Shown here piece after piece: positions 11,314-22,360 of a stretch of 64,000 bases of DNA. Each line of letters begins with the position of its first letter. Positions within the stretch are counted from its first letter, which is position 1. The DNA is from Aaosphaeria pasadenensis. Taxonomy: Eukaryota > Ascomycota > Dothideomycetes > Pleosporales. Under the pieces are notes generated by a model. It worked only from the letters and a program-made list of their open reading frames with translations. It did no database searches and had not been told where the DNA came from. The stretch lies in assembly GCA_022813625.1 (NCBI GenBank), contig JAKLMB010000033.1, positions 1-64,000 on the forward strand, in the 5' to 3' direction. A program made the position numbers and the translations under genes.

Positions 11314-11931
11314 TCAATCGTCGTCTTCGATGACAAGGCCTATCTCAGTTGCGTTCTTGACTTCCCCGCCACTTTGTGTTTCCTCCTCTTCTTCCTGATG
11401 ACGCTTTTCTAGCGCGGAGTTTGGCGCGAGCTTCTTGATCTTATTTCCTTGCGTGGGTAAATCAGCATCGTTGTCATTAGCTGAACCATTGGCAGAACCC
11501 TTTTTCTGCTTCGCTTTCCTGGCTTTTGCCTTTTCTCGTTTGGCCCTGTTCTTCTCTGTCTTCTCGCGGTCTTTCCTGTCCTGCTCGTCCTTCTTCATAT
11601 TGAAGTCTTTTTCATTCTCCTCCTTCTTGACCTCTTCGTCCATTGCTCGCAAGCGTTCATACTCCCGTCGACGACTAGCCTTGTAAACATGGAATTCGCC
11701 TGAACCAGCACCTGCGCTTGAACCTTGAACATTGGCGACGATCTCTGGGGGCGGGGCGACGCCTTTTTTTGGGCCCGAACTTGGAATGTGAATATCGCGG
11801 TCGGGCTTTGCGAAAAGGGCCTCGACGTCTGCGGCATAGCCGGCTCGTGGAGTGAGTGCTCGTCGCTTGACGGGGCGTTTGGAGCGTGGATCGGCGGACG
11901 TGGGGATGGACTCGGGAATGTTTTCAGACAT
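11314..11931 (-). CDS. PRKRIP1-like (DUF1168) spliceosome-associated protein
   Basis: Intronless, 205 residues from MSENIPES. Upstream in-frame ATG at 12090 would add a Ser/Pro-rich leader without homology character, so the start at 11931 is preferred. The diagnostic stretch is GSSAGAGSGEFHVYKASRRR followed by EYERLRAMDEE, the core of the DUF1168/PRKRIP1 family. In human spliceosomes PRKRIP1 forms a long helix in the post-branching C* complex. The middle is a long charged helix rich in Lys and Glu (KKEENEKDFNMKKDEQDRKD) and the tail is acidic (EEEEET, IEDDD). A nuclear role is expected. The Arg/Lys-rich N-terminus (RSKRPVKRRALTPRAGY) can serve as localisation signal. Confidence 0.85.
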   Translation of the reverse strand: MSENIPESIPTSADPRSKRPVKRRALTPRAGYAADVEALFAKPDRDIHIPSSGPKKGVAPPPEIVANVQGSSAGAGSGEFHVYKASRRREYERLRAMDEEVKKEENEKDFNMKKDEQDRKDREKTEKNRAKREKAKARKAKQKKGSANGSANDNDADLPTQGNKIKKLAPNSALEKRHQEEEEETQSGGEVKNATEIGLVIEDDD

Positions 11932-13032
11932 GATGGAATGTGAGTATATTCGTTGGGAAGCGAACTGTTGATGAGTTGGTGTTGACGAAGAAGGAGAAGG
12001 GCGAGGGTGAGGTATGAGGAATGAAGTGTTATGACATGAGAGTTGAACAGAATGGAGAGTGAAAGGAAGGAAAGAAGGAAGGATGATCAATAAAAGTAAT
12101 TATGAAGACGGTGAGACAATCTCAGTATTAGTCGTAGTATATTAGGTAGGTACTCGTACTAATACTCGTGATGCAAAAGAGGATCATCTACCTATGAGGT
12201 AGTAGATGTACTGTGTACCAATGTATAGATACAGGTAGTCAGTCAGTCAGGATGAGGGAGGAAACTATTTGACGCGCCGTTGCCCAATACGCGCATTCTA
12301 CAGCATCACGTGATTCGCCCCCACGTACTTGCCAAGAAGAAGGGTTCTGTTCTAGCCAAGTCCTATAGGGATATACCTAGGTAGTTACTATATATATAGG
12401 AAGTAGAAGAAGCACAAGTAAAAGAAAGAATAGCATCAGAAGAATAGCAAGAGTAGGAAGACAAATAGAAGGAAAAAGAGAAAAGGAAATGGAGTTTCTA
12501 ATGTTCAATCAATATAAAGTGTTGGCCATTTTCCATAGTATGTACACATCATATTGTAGTAAACTATATATACTGTGTTAGGTACGTTAAGACTTCCTGA
12601 CCTGGTCCAAGGATGAATAATGAATTAATTAATAATGATGAGAGAATGGGACGGGTGGCGGAGTGTTTTCCTTTTATTAATTCTGTACATCAGTTGACTG
12701 TCATGAATTATTTGACACTCGCCACCATTCGTCACTGCCACTGCCCAGTACTAAGTAGGTAAGTAGTGCCTCCACCAAGCTCTCATGAAACACTCACCTA
12801 CACCTACACCTACACCTATTACGCCCCTTGGAAAGACATAACTACACCTAAACTTCTTCCACATTTACCACATCTTCCACATTACCGACACTTCCATCGC
12901 ACACTCCCCGACCTCCTCCCCCATAGATACCTCCATACCTCCATAAACCCACCCAACTACGACCCCTCCATTCTCCACCTACTTTCTTCACCGGCACGCA
13001 ATCCATATATTCCCAGCAAACCCAACGCCACC
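11932..13032. other. Divergent intergenic region
   Basis: Shared upstream region of the PRKRIP1-like gene (minus) and the DET1-like gene (plus). It holds AT-rich sequence, AG-rich runs near 12400-12490 and a CACCTA tandem repeat at 12795-12818. No gene seen; a 100-codon Pro/Tyr-rich frame at 12766-13068 is the 5' leader of the next gene. Confidence 0.55.
12795..12818. repeat. CACCTA hexamer x4
   Basis: Four perfect tandem CACCTA units in the leader of the DET1-like gene, about 215 nt before its ATG. It is not the fungal telomere repeat TTAGGG/CCCTAA. Confidence 0.85.
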
Positions 13033-14953
13033 ATGGGCAAGCCGCGGGTAAGTATTATTTGCCCATGACGGCAACTGTCAAGTCATACAAACCCCTTCTG
13101 ACACATGCACCATCAGATGATTATCCTCGTCCGGCATGCCCAGTCCGAAGGAAACAAGAACCGCGACATCCACCAGTTTATACCAGACCACAGGGTCAAA
13201 TTGACACCTCATGGCCAGAGCCAGGTATGCGCTCGCATAACCTCCGCTTATACATATTCAAATTCATTGCTGATCAAAGCCCACGGAATCCATATAGGCA
13301 GAGGAAGCCGGCAGACAACTCCGCTCTCTGCTTAAGCCAGACGATACACTCCAATTCTTTACGTCACCCTACCGTCGCACGCGAGAAACTACCGAAGGCA
13401 TCCTCAAAACTCTCACCTCCGACGATCCCACCCCTTCTCCATTTCCACGTCATAAGATAAAGGTCTTCGAAGAACCTCGATTGCGTGAACAGGACTTTGG
13501 CAACTTTCAACCGTGCTCGGCCGAAATGGAGAGAATGTGGCAAGAAAGAGCTGATTACGGGCATTTTTTCTATCGAATTCCTCACGGAGAGAGCGCCGCA
13601 GATGCATACGACAGGATAAGCGGGTTTAATGAGAGCATGTGGCGCCAATTTGGAGAGGAAGATTTCCCCAGCGTCTGTGTGCTCGTGACACATGGACTCA
13701 TGACAAGGGTATTTCTTATGAAATGGTAGGTCGTCGTACATGCGTTGCACCTCCCGCGCAATCCACAATCACGCTGACGTTCCTTCAGGTACCATTGGTC
13801 TGTTGAATACTTCGAAGATTTGCGAAACGTTAACCACTGCGAATTCATTGTCATGAAACAGAATCCTACAAACGGAAAATACATATTGCAAAACGAACTT
13901 CGTACATGGTCAGAACTCAAGCGAAGAGCGGCCGTCGCAAACCCGACGGGGCAAACTCCAATTTCAAGTACCCCTAGTAAAGGTTTACCGGCCCCAGGAG
14001 TCTTGCATTCTTCTCCTACCATCCCGGTGCGCCGCTGGGGAGGTTGCGCAACTGGTTGCACTCATGACAAGATGAACTGGCCCCGCCGGGCCATGCGCAA
14101 GAACACCGCCGACTACATGGGCGGTACACTGCCAGCGCCAGCACTTCCTAGCGGCATCATTGAGGACGAAAAAGACGATCACCCAATCGCTTCGCAAGAA
14201 GCTGAGCACACTCCGACCATTGCCGAACCTACGCCTTCAAAGTTAAGTCGGAAGCCAAGTACTAAGACTATACCTGGTCCTGCGATGCCCCTTACGCCCG
14301 CTTCCCCTAATGACGCCTCGGACGATTCTTTTACTTCGGATGATGCAGCGGGCAGTAGTGACGGCGATAAGGCTGCATCCTCGGTTCCACGTACACAGCA
14401 GAATCCTGCCCCGAGAACTGCAGCGATCATGAGGCACTTGCATCCGCCTCCGGGTGTAGCTCGCACTCGAGCTTCTGGTGATGGATTCTCGGACGACTCG
14501 GACTACTTCCCAGGCATGCAACATGCACATGCTTACTCGTCGCCCTCGAAAACGACTAATGGGAATCATGGGCGATCCAGACTGCGGGCTAGTTCGAAGC
14601 ATCGGCAACAGAGTAAAGAAACCAAACTTGCTCGTAGAATGAGCGAAAAGAATTGGATGGAGGAAGGTGGCCTAGGTTCCGGTGCTCGAGCTGATACTCT
14701 CGGCGATGGCAACGAGACAGGCAACGAGACATGTTCTGCGGACCGAACCGACTCACCAACTACTAATAATCACTCCGAAAAGCCAATACTGCGTGAGGCG
14801 TTGAAGGGCGACATGATCGTGGAGAACGGCGAAGATGAGTCCGAAGATGGATCTGACAAGCTGGCCATGCTTGCAGCGCAACATAAGGTGGGGGAGAAGG
14901 ATATAGAACGACTTAAGGAGGAGGACAGGAAGGGGTTCAGCGAAATTTATTAA
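13033..14953 (+). CDS. DET1: DET1-like histidine phosphatase family protein with long disordered tail
   Basis: Exons 13033-13047, 13117-13224, 13298-13725 and 13789-14953 give 571 residues. The first exon codes only MGKPR but has a strong start context (GCCACCATGG) and matches the usual MGKPRMIIL start of this family. Catalytic features of the phosphoglycerate-mutase fold are intact: VRHAQSEGNKN (phospho-accepting His12), TSPYRRTRET, LREQDFGNFQ, GESAADAYDR and VTHGLMTRV (second His). The closest known group is yeast Det1/YDR051C, an acid phosphatase linked to sterol transport. After about residue 230 the protein becomes Ser/Pro/Asp-rich and looks disordered (SDDSDYFPG, HGRSRLRASSKHR), ending in an acidic then KEDRKGFSEIY-like helix. 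The tail is far longer than in yeast and probably regulatory. Confidence 0.88.
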
Positions 14954-15488
14954 AACTATGTAACGATACCACGAGTAAGATCGCATTCAGCTGTAGACCG
15001 GCGGAACACTCTAGTCAGGACCGTTTTAGCGACTAGGTACGAATGATATCCACTGTTTTTCCACTTTAAAGTATGCTCTTGTCGTGCAGTTCGAAGGGAA
15101 CCGCCTGCACTAACACGCCAGGAGTGAGAAGAACATCATACTGTCGCAGGCGAATTCCGCGGGAGGAAAATATGGAAGTACGTAGTGCAGATTATCAAGG
15201 GGATTCCGGGAGTGTGCTCCACCTTCCGCCGTTGCGATAGCGTCGGGACAATGATACATAGAGGTACATATCGAACCAAATCACTTGCTTTGAAGAGGGC
15301 GCACCGCATCTTCTCTCGGATGCATCATATTCATTTATCAATGTAAGAAAACAAATGATTTCTATCACATCATTGCCCTCGGTCTGACTCTCAAATGTAT
15401 AGTGGTCTTATTGGATAGATAGGCACAATAGTATAAGTAGAACGATCTCCCTACCTCTCATGTTGGCTTACCCTAGATCAAGGAGTCG
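14954..15488. other. Intergenic, no gene seen
   Basis: 3' flank of the DET1-like gene and of the tentative small gene on the minus strand. Nothing else recognised. Confidence 0.5.
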
Positions 15489-15825
15489 TCATTGGTATAC
15501 GTAACCCATCCCTTGGTCCTCCATGCCTCCCTGTTGAATACTGCCATCAATGCAAAACTGGTAAATGGGGTAGCTGGGGAAGGCGTCCAGGTTTGCGGAA
15601 GAAATCACAAACATGCCTGACAGACATTTAACCAATGAGGATATGAGTCTTACCTCGGTGCATCTCGATCCTCTGTTTGTACCACTTGTGCAATAAAGCA
15701 CACCCGGCTTTAAGTCAATTAATGTTATATGTTCGAGCCCTCTAGATTTAAGTATACTGCAGGGTGCTACGCACTGTGCCTGGTACCTGATACTTACATG
15801 TTTGTGCGCAATCAACCGCCTTCAT
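15489..15825 (-). CDS. Tentative three-exon small protein, unknown function
   Basis: Minus-strand exons 15798-15825, 15654-15707 and 15489-15616 join to a 69-residue frame beginning MKAVDCAQTSG. The donors are GTAAGT and GTAAGA and both acceptors end in AG, and the joined frame runs without stop through HKWYKQRIEMHRGMFVISS to YPIYQFCIDGSIQQGG and a GMGYVYQ end. Both introns are phase 1 and the middle exon is 54 nt. The product has no signal peptide in this model, so an additional 5' exon may exist. No family is recognised. The case rests only on splice signals plus an open frame, so it may be wrong. Confidence 0.3.
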
Positions 15826-16916
15826 GGCCTAATCACATACCCATGTACCTGGCAAGTTGGTTAGCCACTCACTATTTATGATTGGGAGTGCGCGCGTTCT
15901 AGATCAATGTCGGATGTAAAAATGTCGGAAATATTGACCACCACTTCGCCATTTCCTGCACAATTCTACAACGAAGACTGTTTCAATTTTTAATGTCGAT
16001 GTGCTCTTTCTCGAACTGACCCTGAAAATCACACTCTCCTGGCGAAAAGTGAAACCGTAATGTGAGCAACCCACTTGCCTATGTGGTATTCATCTTTTGT
16101 AATAGACGTATAATCTCTGCTTCGACATGTATACCCGGGATAGTGGAATGAGACAGAACGTGGATGTTCCTAGAGCATTCCGTGATGCTAACAGGAAACT
16201 ACACAACATTTTGTACTATAGCTTGCCAATTCTCCTACTTTTCTCAAGAGCCGTCGCAGGAATATCTGAAGATATTCTGCCACGTTTTTAAGGTAAAAGT
16301 CTTCGTGCGTAGCAGCACTCAAGAATAGGCCCGAAAGCAAAGTAGTGATTTTATCAATGACCCTCCAAGATTGTGTTAAGGCGGACTCTGTTTTTCTGCT
16401 GAGGTGCAGGGTTAACTGCGTACTCGCCACATTGTGAATCAAGATTGCGGGCTGGTCTAATTGCGAGGACGTCATCTCAATCAGCTACCTGGAATGTTCC
16501 GAGTCCACTCATTTTGGATTAACATGGAGCTGCGCAGCCTCTGATATGAAGTCCACCAACCGGAGTTCGGTCCTTCAAACCTTGCCCTCTATATAGACCT
16601 AGTCGTAAACCTTTTTGGGTGTGCTGATCGTTCCAATGGAACTTTCCGTGTACAGGTTCCCCGCATATGCTCATTTCATTCAAAAATGGTGAATAGGAGC
16701 ACTCCCTTTACTATCAGCGGAAACCTTCTGACGGGCCATGCTTAAACGCCTAACAGACCATGAAAGACTACTCCCAGGTGTCATATTACCTTTCATATGT
16801 GTCCCCTGGTGATTCATTTTGCTAAATTAGCTATTTTGTGGAATGGATTACGACAATTATTCAGCAGATGTAGCAATAGAAGAAGGGAAAATGTGGAAGG
16901 GGTAGGAGAACTCGAG
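15826..16916. other. Intergenic, no gene seen
   Basis: Upstream region of mini-exon gene A. A 95-codon minus-strand frame at 16188-16475 shows nothing recognisable. Confidence 0.5.
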
Positions 16917-16923
16917 TATAAAG
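16917..16923 (+). promoter_or_regulatory. TATA box of mini-exon gene A
   Basis: TATAAAG located 98 nt before the ATG at 17021. Mini-exon gene B has a comparable TATATAAA 126 nt before its ATG, which supports both as core promoters of inducible genes. Confidence 0.5.
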
Positions 16924-17020
16924 AGAGGGTTGAATCCGGAGAAAGAAGATTGTATCACCAGGAAAACATCGCTTCTGCTATTACCTCCTTTGAAGATAAT
17001 CGAGAATCCTACGCATCAAG

Positions 17021-17838
17021 ATGAAATTCGCTTTGCTAGTCCTGATGGCCGCAGGGTGAGTTTCAACATGATCAGTCCTAGATTTGATTATTCACTAAGT
17101 CTTCACCAGTGCCATGGCCGTCCCTGTTGTTGAACGTCAGGAGGCACCCCCATCTTTCACTGGAGGGTTTCGTAAGTGGATGGAGTTCATGCATTGAAGA
17201 AATGAGGCAGTGACTGACAGTCGCATAGCACCAGCACCTACGGGGGGTTTCCGTAAGTTGGCATACATAAACACACATAAGAGTGACTGTTAACAATCAA
17301 ACAGCTGGAGGACCAAGCTTCAGCTTCCGTTAGTGACATAGTCTTAGAATTAGAAGATTTGGACGTTAACTAACAGTGGCCAGCTTCTGGACCGCTCCCC
17401 ACCGGCGGGTTTCGTAAGTAGTATCTTATTTAATCGTCAAATCCGTTAAGCTGCTCACTGCCAATGTAGCCATTCCAAGCGGTCGTCCGAGCGGCCGTCC
17501 AAGTGGTCGCCCAAGTGGCCGCCCCACTGGTGGAAGTAAGTGAAAAGCTCTCCTCATTCTACTAGGCTACATCTACTAATATTCTCGACTAGGACCCACT
17601 GATCGTCCCGTACCTACAGGCGGATTTCGTGAGTAGCTATGTTTGGTTATTTGACCTAGGACAGTTAGACTGATCTTTGACCACAGCTGTTCCCACAGGT
17701 GGCTTCCGTAAGTTCTCACTGTATATGTATTCACAAGGTGGCTTCCTAACAATCCACACAGCCGGTTTCCCCTCTGGAGTTCCCTCCGGATTTCCAGTAC
17801 CATCGGCCCCCCCAGCACCCCCAGCACCATCTGCTTAG
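17021..17838 (+). CDS. Mini-exon gene A: secreted Pro/Gly-rich repeat protein from nine tiny exons
   Basis: Nine exons: 17021-17055, 17110-17171, 17229-17252, 17305-17328, 17384-17413, 17470-17535, 17593-17628, 17687-17707 and 17762-17838, giving 124 residues. Introns are 52-58 nt. Exon 1 plus the start of exon 2 code a signal peptide (MKFALLVLMAAGAMA) and a short VPVVERQ segment. Every later exon is a cassette of P-rich sequence ending in a GGF-type motif: PSFTGGF, PPAPTGGF, PGGPSFSF, PSGPLPTGGF, PVPTGGF. Exon 6 holds four PSGR tetrapeptides. Internal exons are 21-66 nt, all divisible by three. Introns 2-8 are phase 1 and cut a Pro codon after its C (one exception is A|GA, Arg). No cysteine, no charged core and no known domain. 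Role unknown; extracellular matrix or signalling peptide are possibilities. Sister of the gene at 55056. Confidence 0.75.
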
Positions 17839-18420
17839 GCGATTGGAATCTCTTCTAAAGCCGATTTCTATGGTTAGTCGTTGTAGGTGGAACTGATTGG
17901 ATACATTCGTTACCGCAAGATACTCTATATCGTTGATGGGCAAGTTACATATAAAGTCAATATAACATGCGACATTGCTCATCTACAAATCATCCTTGTT
18001 TGTGCTGTTCCTGTGACGACATCAATCATAAGGAAAGACTGCTACTAGAATAAAGTAACATACTATCAATAAATGTTTACTTCGTATCATGCATTTGATA
18101 GAACAAACCCTCGCAGTAATCGCACATCAAGTGGGTGCATAGAGGGGCACAATTGCAGGGCCAAATTCAGATATAGAGGTCATGATAACGCTAATTCAGT
18201 ATATTAATCTACAAATATTGTAGCATCCCGTCTATTCGCCAAGTCTATCCCAGATCATCCGTAGCATCATGTAAGGGAACACGATAATGACCTAGACAAA
18301 ACACAGATTCTCCTCTGTTCAACGCCCAACGGTGGTATCTCTTACTGACACTGACACTGAACTCCACTTCTAGAAATTGCTTTTGGACACCTATCATTGG
18401 AAAACCACAGAATTAGCAGC
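17839..18420. other. Intergenic, no gene seen
   Basis: Convergent 3' flanks of mini-exon gene A (plus) and the alcohol dehydrogenase (minus). Confidence 0.6.
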
Positions 18421-19579
18421 CTAGTTCTGGGGCAAAAGAACACCTCGGTATCTCATCTTGCCATCCTTCAAAGTCTGCATTGCCTCTGTAATACCATCTG
18501 CAGTCAAGGGGAACTCGTTGATGATGGGCTTGATGTTATGCTGGGCGGCAAACTCAAGCATCTTTCTGTGCTGTGCGCGAGGGGCAACAACGGAACCCTG
18601 GACTCGGATGCCATTGAGAAGGAGAGGCATGTAGGGAATGGAGAAGTTGCCTTCGGCGACAGAGAGAGGGAAAATCTTGCTGTCAGGCGCCATTACGGGC
18701 AAAATCAACTCCCAGTCTAATTAAGGACAATTAGCAAAATTCACTTTGAGGCCACTTGGTTTTGACATACCTGGCTGAGCACTAGTGGTAACAAGCAGGC
18801 AGTCGACTTTGCGAGTTATATCCAACTCGGTCTTGCCCTTCATGGCAATAAACTCGTTTGCGCCCAACTTGGTAGCCTCTTCTCTCTTGCTCTCGGTTCC
18901 AGAGAAGACAACGACGTCGCATCCCATCTTGCTGGCGAACTGGATAGCCAAGTGACCTAGACCACCGACACCCATGACGCCAACACGATCCGTGGGCTGG
19001 ATGTTGTACATGCGAAGAGCGTTCCAGACTGTTGCGCCACCGCACATGAGAGGAGCAGCCTCCTTGTCACCCAAGGCGTCAGGAAGCTTGAACAGGAAGG
19101 CCTCCCTCCAGATAGCGCGCTCCGCAAAGCTTCCCTGGTCAAGATTGGCGAATCCGTACATGGCTCTCTCGGGGCAGTATGTTTCCCTTCCTGTAAGACA
19201 CCACTCGCAGCTTTCGCAGGAATTGTGTTGATAACCCCATCCGACGCGGTCATTCTTTTTCAGGCGGTGAACATTGGGTCCAACCTCTTCGACTACACCA
19301 GCACCTTCGTGACCGAGCACCACTGTATGTAACGATCTGGTTAGCGCTGCACAATTCCCATGTCTGGTGACAAATCATATTGCATGGTTCCTGATGCTCA
19401 ATTTGCATGTTGACCTGGGGATACATACTGTCTACGGTACGATAGTGCTCGTCCGTTCCACAAACGCCAGATGCAGTGATGCGGACAAGGACCTCGCCAT
19501 CTTTGAGACCAGGCCGCTCAGTCGTAGACTGAACGATCTTGCCGTCTTTAGTGCCCTTGTACACAGTATATGAAGGCAT
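18421..19579 (-). CDS. Zinc-containing alcohol dehydrogenase (MDR family)
   Basis: Minus-strand exons 19429-19579, 18771-19322 and 18421-18716 give 332 residues. Cytosolic NAD(P)-dependent oxidation of alcohols or reduction of aldehydes. The catalytic zinc site is seen in SGVCGTDEH and VLGHEGAGVVEEVG, and the structural zinc site in CESCEWCLTGRETYC. The Rossmann nucleotide motif is GVMGVGGLGHLAIQFASKMG, and the GRE-like segment FSGTESKREEA follows beta-2. Intron 1 splits the codon for Met just before VLGHEG, intron 2 splits an Asp codon before WELILPVMAP. The sequence is closer to the cinnamyl/ADH6-like branch with its short N-terminal domain than to classical yeast ADH1, but the substrate cannot be told. 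Length is normal for the family. Confidence 0.9.
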
Positions 19580-20978
19580 AGTGGAGATTGGGGAATAAAA
19601 TAATCAGAAAATAAAACTATATGAACCTAGATTGGTGTCGAGGTCGCGGAGTAGAGCTGAACAGTTAAAACTTTGATGAGGATCGAGTCCAGAGAATGAG
19701 GGCTCAAACCCTTTTAAAGAATGTCCTGGTAATAATTTTTTTTGGTCTAGGTACCATATTGAAACATGGGTTTTGGCTATGACGTTGTGTGTTAGTGGTG
19801 TCCTAGGTATCGGCCATTTGTGATCGCAAAATTTTGATCATTAATCCTAAATGTTGTTAAGATCTTAACTCCGCCAGGCACGTTCCATCCTGGGAGCCCT
19901 GTCTTTGATCGGTAGATAGTCCCGTACGGGAATCGTTGCAACAGTTGGACCGTAGCGCTGTGGGTCTTGAATGCGCCGAGGTGAACTTGCTTCAAGGTCA
20001 AAGGCCGAGATAGAGACACTTGTTCTACTTCCGCACTGCCGACTTTTGCAGATGCTTAGAGCCTTATCGATGTCGCGCATATCTGTGGCGTCGCTCATTG
20101 GAAGGGGAGCATTATGAACAACAAATCAATAAATAAATAATCAATCAGTATCATGTCTTACTATCTTGTAAGCGTGTGCTTACAAACCGGCCATTGTCGG
20201 CGAAAATGCGACGACGTTGGACGAACATCAGTCCGCTGTTCATGCCCGAAGATCTTCGAAGAGTGCGAAGATTTTCGTGGAGCATGTAGATTCTAGTGGA
20301 AGCTATGGTGACGTAAGACAATTGGTCCGAAACCACCATGCCAAGAGTCGCTCATATTCCCATTCGACGTCACGTCCTACCTATTCGTACTCTTCAGATA
20401 CATGTATGATGCTTATAATTGCATTTCCCAGAAGTCGTCGAGGGGTCTCACGTGTTGGTGGTGAGATCTGGATCAAAGGGCCTCACGCGATAGATTTCGT
20501 CTTTTCCACATGTCCAGTTGGTTGCTACGGAGTAACTGTGTCGCACTATGAGGCGTTCGGATGTGTTTTGAAGATGGCTTCAGTATCTAGTGGTATCTTG
20601 GATCGTTAGTTCGAGTGCGATATGTAGAATAAGCTAGACCCGAAAGGAAGTGAGTCGGCGGCGGCTCGATTCCCTCCAGGTTGGTCTCATAAACAACCAT
20701 TACCAGCCGCCTTCAACATGGATGTCATCTCTCAAAACGGCTTGATAAAGACGAAAGTATAAACGTCTTGCGGTAGCTGTTTGGGGTAGCTATTTGGGGT
20801 AGAAGGACAACTTCTAGGTGATTACAATTGTTGCGACTCAGGGCTCACGATATCAACAGTACAAAGAAGTATTTTCGTTAAGGTCATTTAACTTTTTGTC
20901 ATTTTGGTCTGCAAGCACAATCATGCATATCACAACTATGCTGCATTCCAGATAGGCCCCAATGATCTAGCCAATAGT
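19580..20978. other. Intergenic, no gene seen
   Basis: Contains the promoter of the alcohol dehydrogenase and about 1 kb of sequence without a convincing gene. A 130-codon plus-strand frame at 20217-20609 has no domain. Confidence 0.5.
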
Positions 20979-21615
20979 CTAGTAGAAGAAACCGATGATC
21001 TTTCCGGCAACGTGCTTCCTCCTGGCCTCCTCGTGGTCAAGGATACCGGCAGAGGTGGTGAGGACGATGTAACCGAACTGACGAGAAGGAAGCAGCTTGA
21101 CGACCCACTTCTCGAGGTCACGGAGCTGGACGTTATAGCGAGGGCTGATGACACCGGTCTTGTTGATACGGCCGTTAAGCTGGATGACGATCTTGCCGTT
21201 GCGGTGGTCATCAACCTCCTCGAACTCGCCAATGTAACCGTGCCTGGGACTGAGTCAGTATGTTGCGAAAGAATAAACATCGGACATCATGTGAAAGAAT
21301 CCGAGGACGTGTAAGATCCTTCGCGAAAAAACAATCTATCGGGAACTTAAAGGGCAAAAGTCGTAGGGGTATCAAAACCATTGCCTAGTTATCAACCCGA
21401 AAGGATGAAAGAAAAGAGAGGAGAAAAGGAGAAAAAGGGGAAGGGAGGAAAGAAAAAAAAGAAAAGAAGAAGAGAAATGAAACCTACTTCTGCATGGTCT
21501 GGAGGAACTTGATGATGACCTTGGAGGAAGGGCGGATCATGACCTGCCTCTTTCCAGCCTTCTCGGCGTTGTTGATGGCGTTGAGCGCATCGTTGAGAAC
21601 GGAAGTCTTGACCAT
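20979..21615 (-). CDS. rps22: 40S ribosomal protein uS8 (S22/S15a)
   Basis: Exons 21488-21615 and 20979-21243 (minus) give exactly 130 residues, the standard length of this protein. The N-terminus is MVKTSVLNDALNAINNAEKA and the core continues GKRQVMIRPSSKVIIKFLQ. After the intron come HGYIGEFEEVDDHRNGKIVI and the C-terminal HEEARRKHVAGKIIGFFY. It belongs to the small ribosomal subunit body and binds 18S rRNA. The single intron of 244 nt is long for this window and contains a strong pyrimidine tract on the coding strand, common for ribosomal protein genes. The intron interrupts the Lys codon of MQK-HGYIG. Confidence 0.97.
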
Positions 21616-22360
21616 TTTGTCGGTATTGTAAGGAGATTCTCAATGGCAGGAGGGCGACTGAGGTATCTGGAGATTGTTTCGTTAGCCTTCAGAAGCCAGA
21701 GCCAGGAGAGTGCCCCTCAGCATGGAACTGGGGGTTCTTCAGCTCTTGTTGCGAAGGGAGAGCGTATCGCAGCCATCAATCAATGATGACGGTGCGATTG
21801 CCAACCCAGGCATTCTGAAGGGCACTCGGGAGGAGGTCGTCAGTGCACATACCTCGATTGTTGGGGGTGATCGTTGGGGTGAGGACGTAGAGCAGAAATT
21901 GTCGATGAAAAGAAGAATCTCGAGCTTTTCACGCGTCCTGCGGTGGAATTTTGCAAGAGCGACAGTGCGCTTGCGCGGAAGCGAGACGGGCCGAACATGG
22001 TCTGTGCGGTGGGGGCCCAGGTACGAAGGTCAACCAACACAAGACATCAGATGGGAATTAGTATGAGTTCATTGATCCGATTGTTACCAGTGACTTGCCG
22101 ATACTGTCAAGGATACGATTCCCGTATGCCAATTGTCATATTATTGGCGCATGCGACATATCTGCGCGCGTGTTAGGGTACAGAGGACCTGTTCGGACTT
22201 TCATCATTGGCACGTGAGATGCCGGTTCACTGATATCATGACGTTTACCGACTGAGTACTCAGTATTCTTGTCAACAAACTCTCGCCTTAGGTCCACTCG
22301 CGTTGGAAAAAACATAATACGTAGACTCTTACGTCGTCACAAACATAAGCTATCTTCGTC
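21616..22360. other. Divergent promoter region
   Basis: Between the uS8 gene (minus) and the LysM protein gene (plus). No gene supported. Confidence 0.6.

Noticed and set aside
10868..11317. 149-codon minus-strand frame just downstream of the PRKRIP1-like gene
   Set aside because: Overlaps the 3' end of a well-supported gene by a few bases, with no coding features of its own.
11435..11686. Plus-strand Phe/Ser-rich frame
   Set aside because: Antisense shadow of the Lys/Glu-rich helix of the PRKRIP1-like protein.
12795..12818. CACCTA array considered as internal telomere repeat
   Set aside because: The unit differs from fungal TTAGGG/CCCTAA and has only four copies.
21244..21487. Possible box C/D snoRNA in the uS8 intron (ATGATGT and CTGA words)
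   Set aside because: The two boxes are only about 35 nt apart and no terminal stem is visible.
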